NCBI RefSeq assembly: GCF_011392115.1 | Contig: NZ_JAAJBT010000002.1 | Coordinates: forward strand, 124,001-188,000 | DNA from: Flavobacterium difficile | Lineage (GTDB): Bacteria > Bacteroidota > Bacteroidia > Flavobacteriales > Flavobacteriaceae | DNA: 64,000 nt | Reading direction: 5' to 3' | Part shown: positions 34,099 through 44,800 of the stretch, one piece after another | Layout of the letters: each line of letters starts with the position of its first letter | Numbering within the stretch: position 1 is the stretch's first letter | Notes under the pieces: model-generated | The model's input: only the letters and a program-made list of their open reading frames with translations | Database searches by the model: none | What the model was told of the DNA's origin: nothing | Program-made: the position numbers and the translations under genes

Positions 34099-36906
34099 TT
34101 ATAATTTTTCAGCTAAATACTTACCCGTCAATGATTTTTTGTTTTTCGCTACTTCTTCTGGTGTTCCGAAAGCAACTAATTGTCCGCCATTTTCGCCACC
34201 TTCTGGACCGATATCAATAATATAATCGGCACATTTTATTAGTTCTAAATTGTGTTCAATTACGATGATTGAATGTCCTCTATCGATTAAAGCTTCAAAC
34301 GATTTTAATAACTTTTTGATATCGTGAAAATGTAATCCAGTTGTTGGTTCATCAAAAACGAATAGCATTTTTTCTTTAGTGGCTCCTTTCACTAAAAATG
34401 ACGCCAATTTGATACGTTGTGCTTCACCACCTGAAAGTGTAGAAGAAGATTGTCCTAATTGTACATATCCTAAACCAACATCTTTTAGCGGTTGAAGTTT
34501 TTGAGTGATTTTAGTTTGACCATGAGTTTCGAAAAACGTCACTGCGTCATCGATGGTCATTTTTAAGATGTCATCGATGTTTTTACCTTCAAAATTCACT
34601 TCCAAAACTTCTTTTTTGAAGCGTTTTCCGTTACACGTTTCACATTCCAAATGCACATCGGCCATGAATTGCATTTCAATGGTAACTTCTCCATCACCTT
34701 TACAAGTTTCACATCTTCCACCATCTACATTGAAAGAAAAATGTTTGGCTTGGTAATTTCGTAATTTAGAAGTCGTTTGTTTGGCATATAATTCACGGAT
34801 ATCATCGTAGGCTTTAATATACGTCACCGGATTCGAACGAGAACTTCTACCGATTGGATTTTGGTCAACGTATTCGATATTTTTAATGTGTGAAAAACTG
34901 CCTTCTAAATCTGTGAATTGACCGGCTTTGTCTCCTAAACCTGTTAGCTTTTTTTGCATGGCTGGGAACAGAATTTTCTTTACCAATGTACTTTTTCCAC
35001 TACCAGAAACTCCTGTTATTACAGTTAAACAATCTAAAGGAAAGGTTACATCAATGTTTTTTAGATTGTTTTCACGCGCTCCAATAATTTCGATGTGATT
35101 TTTGAATTTTCTTCTAGTTTTTGGAACGGCTATTTCCTCTTTTCCATTCAAATATCTTGAGGTTAAAGAATCGGATTTTAAAATTTCTTCATAAGTGCCT
35201 TGTGCGACTAAATTTCCACCTAAAGTTCCTGCTTCTGGTCCGATATCAATAATCATATCAGCTGCTTTCATGATATCTTCATCGTGCTCAACGATGATTA
35301 CAGTATTTCCTAATTTTTTTAAATTTAGTAACACTTCAATCAGTTTTTCGGTATCTTTTGGGTGTAAACCGATACTTGGTTCGTCTAAAATGTACATCGA
35401 ACCTACTAATGAACTTCCCAAAGAAGTCGCCAAATTAATACGTTGCGACTCTCCACCTGAAAGTGTGGCTGATTGTCGGTTTAAACTCAAATAATTTAAG
35501 CCTACATTATCTAAAAACGCTAATCTATTTTTGATTTCTAGCAATAAACGTTTCGCTACTTTTAAATCATATTCCGATAATTCAATGGAATTGAAAAACG
35601 GTATTAATTTGATAATTGGCAAGTCGACTAAATCAGAAATGGTTTTTCCAGCTACTTTTATATTATTCGTTTCAGGTCGTAAACGCTTTCCGTGACAAAC
35701 ATGGCATTTTGTTTTTCCTCTATAGCGAGAAAGCATCACACGATTTTGAATTTTGTAATTATTCGCTTCCAAATCGGCGAAAAAGTCGTTTAAGCCCGTG
35801 AAATATTTGTTACCTGTCCAAATTAAAGATTTTTGTTCTTCTGATAATTCGAAATAAGGTTTGTGAATAGGAAAGTCAAAATGATGTGAGTTATTTACCA
35901 ATTGATCTCTGTACCAACCCATACTTTCACCACGCCATGGATAAATGGCATTTTCATATACTGAAAGAGCAGTATTAGGAACTACTAATTCGTGATCAAT
36001 TCCAATAACACTTCCGTAGCCTTCACAAGTTGGGCAAGCGCCGTAAGGATTGTTGAAACTGAATAAATGGATGTTAGGTTCTAAGAAATCTAAACCATCT
36101 AATTGAAAATTCGAATTAAAAATAGCACGTTTGTTAGTATCAGGTTCTTGTAAATATAATTCGCCTTTGCCTTCATAAAATGCGATTTGTAAAGCATCGG
36201 CAATTCGGTTTAAAAATTCTTCATCTGATTTGACAACAATTCTATCAATGACTAATAAAATTTCTTTATCTGCCATTGTGTTTTCGTCTATCATTTCTAA
36301 CGTAGCAACAAAATCGTCTAAACGTACGGTTTGATTATCCACTAAAACACGAGCGAAACCTTGTTGTAATAATACTTTTAGTTTGTCGTGAAGTTTTCTG
36401 CCTTCTTCTAAAAGAATTGGCGCCAACAATAGCCATTTAGATTCTAATTCTAGTGATTGAATGTGTTTAACGACATCTGAAACCGTATGTTTTTTTACTT
36501 CTTCACCTGATATTGGAGAAAATGTTCTTCCGATTCTGGCATATAATAATTTTAAGTAATCGTAAATTTCTGTTGAAGTTCCTACGGTAGAACGTGCGTT
36601 TGTTGTGTTTACTTTTTGTTCGATGGCTATCGCAGGAGCAATTCCTTTGATGTATTCCACTTTCGGTTTGTCTAATTTTCCTAAAAATTGACGGGCATAC
36701 GAAGATAAACTTTCTACATATCGACGTTGTCCTTCGGCATATAAGGTGTCAAAGGCTAAACTCGATTTTCCAGAACCAGAAAGCCCTGTTATGACCACCA
36801 TTTGATTTCTCGGAATGGCAACATCTATATTTTTTAAATTGTGCAATTGCGCACCTTTTATCAATATGAATTTTTTGGGTTCTAAAGTAGAAAAATCAGG
36901 TTGCAT
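34099..36906 (-). CDS. uvrA: Excinuclease ABC subunit A
   Basis: UvrA is the damage-recognition ATPase of nucleotide excision repair. I place the start at the ATG at 36906 (935 residues): the longer frame begins at a TTG that lies inside the -7 promoter box. Both ABC modules are complete, with G-L-S-G-S-G-K-S-S and G-V-S-G-S-G-K-S-T Walker A loops and two L-S-G-G-E signatures. The zinc modules appear as C-P-T-C-E-G-Y-G-S, C-H-V-C-H-G-K-R and C-E-T-C-K-G-D-G. A PagL-like gene follows after three bases. Confidence 0.97.
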   Translation of the reverse strand: MQPDFSTLEPKKFILIKGAQLHNLKNIDVAIPRNQMVVITGLSGSGKSSLAFDTLYAEGQRRYVESLSSYARQFLGKLDKPKVEYIKGIAPAIAIEQKVNTTNARSTVGTSTEIYDYLKLLYARIGRTFSPISGEEVKKHTVSDVVKHIQSLELESKWLLLAPILLEEGRKLHDKLKVLLQQGFARVLVDNQTVRLDDFVATLEMIDENTMADKEILLVIDRIVVKSDEEFLNRIADALQIAFYEGKGELYLQEPDTNKRAIFNSNFQLDGLDFLEPNIHLFSFNNPYGACPTCEGYGSVIGIDHELVVPNTALSVYENAIYPWRGESMGWYRDQLVNNSHHFDFPIHKPYFELSEEQKSLIWTGNKYFTGLNDFFADLEANNYKIQNRVMLSRYRGKTKCHVCHGKRLRPETNNIKVAGKTISDLVDLPIIKLIPFFNSIELSEYDLKVAKRLLLEIKNRLAFLDNVGLNYLSLNRQSATLSGGESQRINLATSLGSSLVGSMYILDEPSIGLHPKDTEKLIEVLLNLKKLGNTVIIVEHDEDIMKAADMIIDIGPEAGTLGGNLVAQGTYEEILKSDSLTSRYLNGKEEIAVPKTRRKFKNHIEIIGARENNLKNIDVTFPLDCLTVITGVSGSGKSTLVKKILFPAMQKKLTGLGDKAGQFTDLEGSFSHIKNIEYVDQNPIGRSSRSNPVTYIKAYDDIRELYAKQTTSKLRNYQAKHFSFNVDGGRCETCKGDGEVTIEMQFMADVHLECETCNGKRFKKEVLEVNFEGKNIDDILKMTIDDAVTFFETHGQTKITQKLQPLKDVGLGYVQLGQSSSTLSGGEAQRIKLASFLVKGATKEKMLFVFDEPTTGLHFHDIKKLLKSFEALIDRGHSIIVIEHNLELIKCADYIIDIGPEGGENGGQLVAFGTPEEVAKNKKSLTGKYLAEKL

Positions 36907-36930
36907 CGTTGTGTTTTTATTTAAGATTTG

Positions 36931-36938
36931 CAAAGATA
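36931..36938 (-). promoter_or_regulatory. -7 promoter box of uvrA
   Basis: Read leftward, TATCTTTG matches the TAnnTTTG consensus and lies 24 bases before the ATG at 36906. It decides the start codon of uvrA against the TTG inside the box. Confidence 0.65.
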
Positions 36939-37041
36939 TGAATTGTTATCCTAATTTGATAGTTAGTTTGATTTTTAGCGTTTTTTTGTCAAAATAAGTT
37001 TTTAAGGTAACGTTTTCGTAACTCAAAACAGTCTAAAATAA

Positions 37042-37059
37042 CTATACATAAGCTATACA
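37042..37059. promoter_or_regulatory. Candidate operator, paired CTATACA (direct, 11-bp spacing)
   Basis: CTATACA occurs at 37042-37048 and again at 37053-37059, about one helical turn apart, 195 bases upstream of the first PUL gene. The same heptamer recurs at 38701 and 41573 and, inverted, at 37162 and 37171. Confidence 0.5.
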
Positions 37060-37161
37060 ATTTTAAGTAAAGTATTTCTTATTCGATGAAAAGATTCTTT
37101 GATTTAACTCTTTTTCCCTTTGATTTATTGGATTTTGCTGCAATTTTTAAAAAGTAAATGT

Positions 37162-37177
37162 TGTATAGTTTGTATAG
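37162..37177. promoter_or_regulatory. Candidate operator, paired TGTATAG (direct, 9-bp spacing)
   Basis: TGTATAG at 37162-37168 and 37171-37177 is the inverted form of the CTATACA pair at 37042. Together they form a large inverted arrangement of two pairs about 100 bases apart, the nearer pair ending 76 bases before the ATG at 37254. Confidence 0.5.
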
Positions 37178-37253
37178 CAATAAAATCAATTATTTAATAA
37201 AAGTATCGTATAAATTTACATTTAATAATTATTAACCCAAAAAAATAAATAAT

Positions 37254-38618
37254 ATGAAAAAAATTACCTTTTTTATTCTTCTTTTGTTAATTTCCATTGG
37301 AAATGCACAATCTTTAACGGGAACCTGGAAAATGAGTCCACAAGCTGGAGCATTTGGGGTAGGTCCTAACCAAGGCGATACGTCATGGTTTGCGAATAGT
37401 TTGGCAGACGTTACAACAAGAGCTTGTTTCTTTGATGATTTGTATGTATTTAATGCTGATGGTTCATTTAGTAATGTTTTAGGTGCTCAAAGTTGGATTG
37501 AAGGCTGGCAAGGTGGTTCAGATGCTTGCGGTACTCCAGTTGCTCCTCATAATGGAACAAATGCTGCTACTTGGTCGCAGAACACCACAAACAATACGCT
37601 TACACTAACAGGTGTGGGTGCATATTTAGGTTTAGCTAAAGCATATAATGGGGGTGAATTAAGTACTCCAACTGCAGCGCCTGCTAGTATAACTTACAAA
37701 ATTACTTCATTAACCACAAGTTTGATGACTTTAGACATACAAATTAATGGTGGTTGGTGGCGCTATATTTTAGCGAAACAAGGTGTTGCACCAACATGTA
37801 CAGATGGGATTCAAAATGGGACAGAAACTGGAGTAGATTGTGGAGGTTCTTGTTCAGCTTGTTTAGCTCAAATAAATTTGCCAATTAACTTTGAGGGCAC
37901 CACTACAAATTACACGGTAACCGATTTTGGTGGTACAGCATCTACTTTATTAGCAGATCCTACCAATCCTTCAAATACTGTAATTAGAACTATTAAGACT
38001 ACTGGTGCAGCATTATGGGCTGGAACAACGATGAGTACTCCATCAGGATTTAGTTCAGCCATTCCGTTTACGGCGTCAAATAGAAAAGTTTATGTTAGAG
38101 TTTGGTCACCAGATGCCGGAATTCCGGTACGATTAAAAGTTGAAGTAGTGGGAACTCCAACTCAATCTTGTGAAACACAAACCAATACTACTGTTGTAGG
38201 TTGGCAAATGATGGAATTTGATTTTAATAATCAAGCCTCAGGAACGGCGGTATTTAATCCGGCATTCAATTTTAACTTAATGTCGATATTTTTTAATTTT
38301 GGTACAGATGGTGCTACTGCAGGTGAAAAAACGTATTATTTTGACAGTGTAAGTTATGCAGCTCCTTTGTCTAATCAAAGTTTTGAAGAAGCAAAAATAA
38401 GTATGTATCCTAATCCAGCCACATCAACATTGTTTATAAGTTCATTAGAAAATATAGAAGCTATTTCCATTTATAATGTAATTGGTCAAGAAGTTATGAA
38501 TTTAAAAGTAAACGATTCAAATGCAGTACTTGATGTTTCAAGTTTTCAAAAGGGTTTGTATATCGTAAAAACAATTTCTGCAGGTAAAATTAGTTCTTCG
38601 AAGTTTATAAAAGAGTAA
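37254..38618 (+). CDS. T9SS-secreted two-module binding protein of the PUL
   Basis: The 454-residue protein has a signal peptide (G-N-A-Q). Its lipocalin-like module (about 19-178) has the GTWKM...GVGPN start. A Cys-rich linker (about 181-203, C-T-D-G-I-Q-N-G-T-E-T-G-V-D-C-G-G) and a beta-sandwich module (about 207-370, FEGTTTNYTVTDFGG...LWAGTTM) follow. A type A sorting domain (about 378-454, M-Y-P-N-P-A ... K-G-L-Y-I-V-K) ends it. Both modules recur in downstream PUL proteins: the first in the lipoprotein GH16, the second twice in the SusE-position protein. No catalytic motif was seen, so I infer surface glycan capture. Confidence 0.75.
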   Translation: MKKITFFILLLLISIGNAQSLTGTWKMSPQAGAFGVGPNQGDTSWFANSLADVTTRACFFDDLYVFNADGSFSNVLGAQSWIEGWQGGSDACGTPVAPHNGTNAATWSQNTTNNTLTLTGVGAYLGLAKAYNGGELSTPTAAPASITYKITSLTTSLMTLDIQINGGWWRYILAKQGVAPTCTDGIQNGTETGVDCGGSCSACLAQINLPINFEGTTTNYTVTDFGGTASTLLADPTNPSNTVIRTIKTTGAALWAGTTMSTPSGFSSAIPFTASNRKVYVRVWSPDAGIPVRLKVEVVGTPTQSCETQTNTTVVGWQMMEFDFNNQASGTAVFNPAFNFNLMSIFFNFGTDGATAGEKTYYFDSVSYAAPLSNQSFEEAKISMYPNPATSTLFISSLENIEAISIYNVIGQEVMNLKVNDSNAVLDVSSFQKGLYIVKTISAGKISSSKFIKE

Positions 38619-38635
38619 ATTAGTTAGTTGTAATC

Positions 38636-38668
38636 AAAAGCACGTTTCTTTAGAGGCGTGCTTTTTTT
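38636..38668 (+). terminator. Terminator after the secreted binding-protein gene
   Basis: AAAAGCACG (38636-38644) pairs perfectly with CGTGCTTTT (38657-38665), followed by more T. It separates the secreted protein from the regulator gene, so the two are separate transcription units. Confidence 0.85.
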
Positions 38669-38700
38669 ATGATGATACATTTTATTTTTCTGAATATTAT

Positions 38701-38707
38701 CTATACA
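38701..38707. promoter_or_regulatory. Candidate operator heptamer CTATACA before the regulator gene
   Basis: A single CTATACA lies 26 bases before the regulator's start codon. It could mediate autoregulation if the heptamer is the regulator's site. Confidence 0.35.
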
Positions 38708-38733
38708 TTTATGAACCAAAAAAAATATTTCCA

Positions 38734-41547
38734 ATGTTAATGCATAGAAACGTAACACTTATCTTCTTCATCTTCATAATATCTTTTTTTAGTACTGCTC
38801 AACAATTGCCACCGATAGTTAAGTATTCTTCCAGTATTTATAATGCTGGGAACCAAAACTGGATGATTTCTCAAGATAAAAATCAATTTTTGTTTTTTGC
38901 AAATAATGATGGTTTGTTAGAATTTAACGGTTCGAATTGGACGTTGTATAAATCTCCAAATGAAACCATTATACGTTCAGTTAAAGTGGTTGGTGATAAG
39001 ATTTATACCGGTTGTTATATGGAGTTTGGTTTTTGGACGAGAGAAGCTAATAAAAGTTTAAAATATACTTCTTTAAGTGCCAAGATAAAAAATCAAATTA
39101 TTGATGACGAACAATTTTGGAATATTTTGCAGTACGAGCAATGGGTCATTTTTCAATCGCTTCATCAAATATATATTTACGATTCTAAAACCCAAAAAAT
39201 TAGAATAATCCCTTCTAAAAACGGAATATTAAAAGCTTTTGAGGCTAACAATTCTATTTATTTTCAGCTGGTTAATGAAGGATTATTTGAAATTGAAAAT
39301 GGAAAACAAAAACTAATATCTAATCATCCTGTATTTAAAACCAATAAGATTGTTTCAGTTTTTTCTACTGATGAAGGATTGTTGCTGCAAACACAATTCA
39401 ATGGATTCTATAAGTTGAGTTCAGGGAATTTAAGTAAGTTTACCACTGAAGTTGATGCTGAAATTGCTTCAAGTAGTGTGTATAGTAGTATTCGACTTTC
39501 TAATCGAGGTTTTGCTATTGGTACCGTTTCTAATGGAGTTTTCATACTTTCTGAAGACGGTAAGAAGAAATATCACCTTACTCAAAATAAAGGATTGAGT
39601 AACAATACAGCTTTATCTTTATTTGAAGATGTAGATGAAAATTTATGGATTGGTTTAGATAATGGTATTAATTGTATCAATTTACAATCGCCTATTAAAA
39701 GTTTTTCAGATGATACTGGAATGCTTGGGACTGTTTATACTTCTTTGTTGTACAAAGATAATTTATATGTAGGAACTAATCAAGGGTTGTTTTTTAAAAA
39801 AGCATCAAGTGAAAATCCTTTTCAGTTTATAAAAGGTACAAAAGGTCAAGTTTGGTCTATTTTCGAACATGATGCTACTTTATTCTGTGGTCATGATTCT
39901 GGAACTTTTGTCATTACTAATACCACCGCTCAGCTTATTTTTTCAAATTCTGGAACTTGGAAGTTTGAAACCATTCCAAATCAGCCAAATTTGTTATTAC
40001 AAGGAAACTATTATGGAATATCAGTGTTACAGAAAATAGGCAATCAATGGCAGTTTAAAAATAAAATATCGGGTTTTGATTATTCCTCTAAATATTTTGA
40101 AATTAATACTTCATCTGAAGTATATGTAAGTCACGAATATAAAGGTGTTTTTCGATTTCAACTGGATAACTCTTTCTCCAAAGCTATGCAAATTTTTGCT
40201 TATAAAACACCAACAAAAGGTAAAAATGCAAGTTTGACTAAGTTTAATTCGGATATTTATTATGCGAATAAAGAAGGCATCTTTAAGTTAAATATTAAGA
40301 CAAAACAATTTGAAAAAGACAAAACATTAAGCGCAGTTTTCGAAAAGGACGAATACACTTCTGGAAAGTTAATTGTAGATAATTCGAATAAATTGTGGTT
40401 GTTTTCTAAAAACTATATTCATTATTTTTCATTAAGTAAGCTAAGCAATCAGTTGAAGGAAAACATCATTCCAATTCCGGCTTCTTTAACTAACTCTATG
40501 CTTGGTTATGAAAACATAACACAACTTTCTAACGCAACTTATTTGATTGGAACAACAGACGGATTTTACACGATTAATTTAAATGATTTGCGTTTTAAAA
40601 ATTATCGGGTTTCAATTACTGCCGTTTCGGTAAATAAATTAGATGAGAAAATTTCAAATCATCCGATTAGTTTGGAAGGAGATTTTAGTCACAGTGAAAA
40701 TAATGTTACGTTTAGCTATACCGTTCCTGAATATAACAAGTATATTAATGCCGAGTACCAATATGTTTTAGAAGGGCTACAGGATCAATGGAGTGAATGG
40801 AGTGCCAAAACATCAACAAATTTTAAAAATTTACCATCAGGAACTTATGTGTTTAAAGTTCGAGCAAAAATTGCCAATTCAAAACCAGAAAATATTGCTG
40901 TTTACACGTTTACGATTAACAAACCATGGTATGCAACCAATTTAGCAGTTTTTTTATATTGTGTTTTAGGATGTATTTCTGCCATTTATATTCATAAAAC
41001 GTATAAAAAATATTACAGAGAAAAAGAACAAAAACTTATTGAAGAAAATAATTTGTTATTAGAAATAGCGGCTTTGGAAAACAATCAGCAGTTAATGCGT
41101 TTGAAAAATGAACAATTGTCTCAAGATGTAGACAGTAAGAATAAAGAATTAGCGGTTTCTACAATGAGTTTATTGAAAAAGAATGAATTATTGTCTTTAA
41201 TTAAAGAAGATTTGAAAAACAATACCGATGAAGGCAGTAAAAGTATTAAATCGGTAATTTCAACTATTAATAAAAATATTAACGAAGAAGATACCTGGAC
41301 GGTTTTTAAGGAAGCTTTTGATAATGCCGATAACAACTTCTTAAAGAAAGTAAAACAAGCACACGCTTCATTAACTCCTAACGATTTAAGGTTATGTGCT
41401 TACCTAAGATTAAACCTTTCTTCTAAAGAAATTGCTCCTTTATTAAACATCTCTGTTCGAAGCGTAGAAATCAAAAGATATCGTTTGCGTAAAAAAATGG
41501 ATTTACCACACGAAAAAGGATTGGTCGAGTATATTCTATCTTTCTAG
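38734..41547 (+). CDS. One-protein sensor/regulator: propeller, Y_Y_Y, membrane span, LuxR-type HTH
   Basis: The 937-residue protein has a signal peptide (F-F-S-T-A-Q). A long extracytoplasmic beta-propeller region (about 25-650) carries Reg_prop-like repeats such as E-D-V-D-E-N-L-W-I-G-L-D-N-G-I. A Y_Y_Y domain (about 655-728, with G-L-Q-D-Q-W-S-E-W), one membrane span (about 735-753) and a coiled coil (about 760-830) follow. The C-terminal LuxR-type HTH (about 880-937) reads L-T-P-N-D-L-R-L-C-A-Y-L-R-L-N-L-S-S-K-E-I-A. No histidine kinase or receiver domain is present. It probably senses an oligosaccharide in the periplasm and controls the PUL directly. Confidence 0.85.
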   Translation: MLMHRNVTLIFFIFIISFFSTAQQLPPIVKYSSSIYNAGNQNWMISQDKNQFLFFANNDGLLEFNGSNWTLYKSPNETIIRSVKVVGDKIYTGCYMEFGFWTREANKSLKYTSLSAKIKNQIIDDEQFWNILQYEQWVIFQSLHQIYIYDSKTQKIRIIPSKNGILKAFEANNSIYFQLVNEGLFEIENGKQKLISNHPVFKTNKIVSVFSTDEGLLLQTQFNGFYKLSSGNLSKFTTEVDAEIASSSVYSSIRLSNRGFAIGTVSNGVFILSEDGKKKYHLTQNKGLSNNTALSLFEDVDENLWIGLDNGINCINLQSPIKSFSDDTGMLGTVYTSLLYKDNLYVGTNQGLFFKKASSENPFQFIKGTKGQVWSIFEHDATLFCGHDSGTFVITNTTAQLIFSNSGTWKFETIPNQPNLLLQGNYYGISVLQKIGNQWQFKNKISGFDYSSKYFEINTSSEVYVSHEYKGVFRFQLDNSFSKAMQIFAYKTPTKGKNASLTKFNSDIYYANKEGIFKLNIKTKQFEKDKTLSAVFEKDEYTSGKLIVDNSNKLWLFSKNYIHYFSLSKLSNQLKENIIPIPASLTNSMLGYENITQLSNATYLIGTTDGFYTINLNDLRFKNYRVSITAVSVNKLDEKISNHPISLEGDFSHSENNVTFSYTVPEYNKYINAEYQYVLEGLQDQWSEWSAKTSTNFKNLPSGTYVFKVRAKIANSKPENIAVYTFTINKPWYATNLAVFLYCVLGCISAIYIHKTYKKYYREKEQKLIEENNLLLEIAALENNQQLMRLKNEQLSQDVDSKNKELAVSTMSLLKKNELLSLIKEDLKNNTDEGSKSIKSVISTINKNINEEDTWTVFKEAFDNADNNFLKKVKQAHASLTPNDLRLCAYLRLNLSSKEIAPLLNISVRSVEIKRYRLRKKMDLPHEKGLVEYILSF

Positions 41548-41572
41548 TACTACATCAATTTAGTGTTTTTAC

Positions 41573-41579
41573 CTATACA
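41573..41579. promoter_or_regulatory. Candidate operator heptamer CTATACA in the regulator-susC gap
   Basis: CTATACA followed by AAACCACAACA lies 223 bases before the susC start. A degenerate inverted form (TGTAGTGGTTGTAAAATG, 41730-41747) lies about 150 bases further on. The 254-base gap also contains two CCTTTTTTTTAA tracts and TAATTTTA (41769-41776), a near-consensus -7 box 25 bases before the susC ATG. Confidence 0.45.
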
Positions 41580-41801
41580 AAACCACAACAATAACGTTTT
41601 CGAAAGCTCTTTTTTTTTAAAAATTTCATAAAATTAACAAATTGAAAAAAGTCTTAATGTGCTTAAAATACAAGCCTTTTTTTAAGGATAATGTAAAAAA
41701 TAAACCTTTTTTTTAAAGTGTATGTTTTTTGTAGTGGTTGTAAAATGATTTTTATTTAAAGTTAAGGTTAATTTTACGAGTAACTAAAAAACAAACTATT
41801 T

Positions 41802-44800
41802 ATGAAATCTAAATTATGGCAATTAGCTTTTCTTTTATTTACAGCAATTGGTTTTTCTCAATCTGTTACTGTATCAGGAAAAGTTTTTGATTCCAGTACA
41901 AATTCTCCTTTAAATGGAGCAACTGTTTCTGTTAAAAATGCTGGACTCGCAACAACAACTTCAGATGGAAGTTTTACAGTATCTAACATCAAAGTAGGTA
42001 CAACGCTTACCATTTCTTTTTATGGATATTTTTCAAAGGATTTTGAAGTAACTAAAGAAGAAACTGTTTCTATTTCATTAACTCAAGACAACAAAGCCAT
42101 TGAGGAAGTTGTAGTAATTGGTTATGGTACACAAAAGAAAAAAGATGTAACGGGAGCAGTTGGATATGTAGGAAGCAAAACTATTGAACAACTTAAGCCC
42201 ATTAAAATTGAACAAGCCTTGCAAGGAACTGTTGCGGGTGTTACCGTAACTTCAGGTTCAGGAGCACCGGGTTCTGGCTTTAGTGTTTTGATAAGAGGTA
42301 TTCAAAGTAATGGTGATAATGCACCTTTATACATTGTAGATGGAAATATTTCTGATCCAAGTATCTTAAATCCAAGTGATATCGAATCGTTTACTGTTTT
42401 AAAAGATGCGCAAGCAGCCATTTATGGTGTTCGTGGTGCAAACGGGGTAGTTATTATTAAAACAAAAACAGGTAAAAAGAATACAAAAACTACCTTTTCA
42501 TATAATTCATATCTTGGGCAACAAGAAACCACTAAAAAACTAAATTTATTAAATGCTACGGAATATGCATTACTTCTAAATGAAAGTTATGCTAATGGAG
42601 GTCAAGCATTGCCTTATCCGAATGTATCAAATTTAGGAAGAGGTACTGATTGGCAAAATGAAGTATTTAGTGATAATGCATCAATTATTAGTCATGATAT
42701 CAATGTTTCTGGAGGTTCAGATAAAATTACTTATGCCGTAAGTGGTTCTCATTTAGAACAAGAAGGAATTGTTGGTTTGGGTAAATCTGATTTTAGAAGA
42801 AATACTGCAGCCATTTCTCTTGGTGTAGATTTAACTAAAAAATTAAAATTTCAAACTAATTTAAATTATACGTTCTTAACAAGAAGATCTTTAAGTGAAA
42901 ACGGTTTGGGTTCGGTATTGTTTAATGCCATTAATACACCCTCAACTATTTCTCCTTTTGCTTCTAATGGTGATTATAGTTTAATTCCAAGTACACCTGG
43001 ATTCGGAATTGAAGTAATTAATCCACTGGCGCAAATAAATAATACATATAATGATTATAACATCAAAAGACTTAGTGGTGCTTTCGGTTTGGATTATTCT
43101 ATTCTGCCAGATTTAGTCTTGTCTTCTAAAGTAGGATTTAATACTGCAAATTCTGAAGGAAAATCTTTTTCAAAAATTGTTAATTATGGAGGAAAAGTGT
43201 TTGATGTACAAAGAAGTAGTGTTTCTCAAGACGGACAAAACTTCAATAATTATGTATTCGATTTGTATTTGAATTACAAAAAAGCTTTTAACAATCATAC
43301 TTTCACAGGTACAATAGGAACTTCTAATACTAAAGATTGGGGTAATGGTTTATTCGCAACTGGATTTGATGTGCCAAATAATTCATGGGATTTTGCTGAT
43401 ATTAGTTTAGCTAACGGTTTACCAACTTCTAAAAATGTAGGCTCTTATGTTTATGATGATAGATTGAATTCGTATTTCGCACGCTTGCAGTATGATTATG
43501 ATGGAAAATATTTACTTTCTGGTTTAGCACGTAGAGATTCTTCTACACGTTTTGGTCCTGATAATTCTGTAGCTTATTTTTATTCTGCAACTGCAGGATG
43601 GGTAGTTTCAAAAGAAAGTTTTTTATCGAATGTAGAAAGTATCAATTTAATGAAATTTAGAGCAAGTTACGGAACTTTGGGTAACGATAAAATTCCAAGT
43701 AATGGGTATGTTGGTTTTTTAAATGGTGAAGCTACTTATGTTTTTGATAATGCTTTAGTTAATGGAGTTACAATCGGACAGCTAGCTAATCCTGGTTTAC
43801 AGTGGGAAACTGCCAGAAAATTTGATGTTGGTTTAGATTTAAAATTATTTAAAAACCAATTAGATATTACTACAGATTATTTTATCGAAACAAGAAGTAA
43901 CTTATTAATTCCAGGTTTACCAGTAACTGGTATTGTTGGTGCTGCCGCTCCTGGTGGTGGTGCGCCAACAGTAAATGCAGGTTCTACAGAAAACAAAGGT
44001 TTTGAATTTTCAATCGGATATAATAAAAAAATTAACGACAATTTATCTTTTAGTGTTAATTCTAATTTAACTACCATTGATAATGTAGTTACAGAAGTTA
44101 GTGATAGTAGAGGTATTATTGAAGGAGGTAATTTCGGAGTGGGACAGCCATTAATTGCAAGAATGGAACGAGGTCAATCTATAGGGTATTTCTATGGTTT
44201 ACAAGCTGATGGAATTTTCCAAAATCAAGCTGAAGTTGATGCACATCCCTCACAAGCTGCTTTAGGCGCGGCCTCTGCTCCTGGAGACATTCGTTTTAAA
44301 GATGTAAATGGTGACGGTATTATCAATTTAAATGATAGAACTAAAATTGGAAGCCCATTACCAGAATTTACTTTAGGTTTCAATACCAATATTAAATACA
44401 AAAATGTTGATTTTGCAGCTTATTCTTATGCGTCAATAGGAAATGATATGGTAAGAAATTACGAGAGAACATTATCAGACTTAAATAAGTTAGATTATGT
44501 TTTAGATCGTTGGACAGGTGAAGGCACGAGTAATACGGTTCCAAGAGTTACTACTGGCGCTACAAATAATAATTTATTTTCAAGCTATTTTGTAGAAGAT
44601 GCTTCTTTCTTTAGAATTCAAAATATTCAGTTGGGTTATTCTTTAGGAGAGAAAGTAATTAAAAACTTTGGTATTACACGCTTGCGATTTTATGCCGCTG
44701 TAAATAATGTTTATACGTTTACTAAATACAGAGGTTTTGATCCAGCTGCTACAAACGGTGCACCAATTGGAGGTGGAATTGACTATGGTTTTTATCCTAC

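Larger units (their letters stand above)
36939..37253. other. Divergent uvrA / PUL intergenic region
   Basis: This gap of about 315 bases separates uvrA (leftward) from the first PUL gene (rightward). It holds two paired heptamer sites, listed separately, and an AT-rich stretch before the ATG containing TAAATTTA (37211-37218), one mismatch from TAnnTTTG and 35 bases upstream of the start. No reading frame or RNA gene was recognised. Confidence 0.6.

Noticed and set aside
36907..36933. TTG start giving a longer UvrA
   Set aside because: The TTG lies inside the TATCTTTG promoter box, so it would precede the transcript start.
37254..38618. Enzyme (glycoside hydrolase) reading of the secreted PUL protein
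   Set aside because: No catalytic motif was found; both domains match non-catalytic modules of neighbouring proteins.
38734..41547. Hybrid two-component system sensor
   Set aside because: There is a propeller and Y_Y_Y sensor, but no histidine kinase, receiver or AraC-type domain; the output is a LuxR-type HTH.
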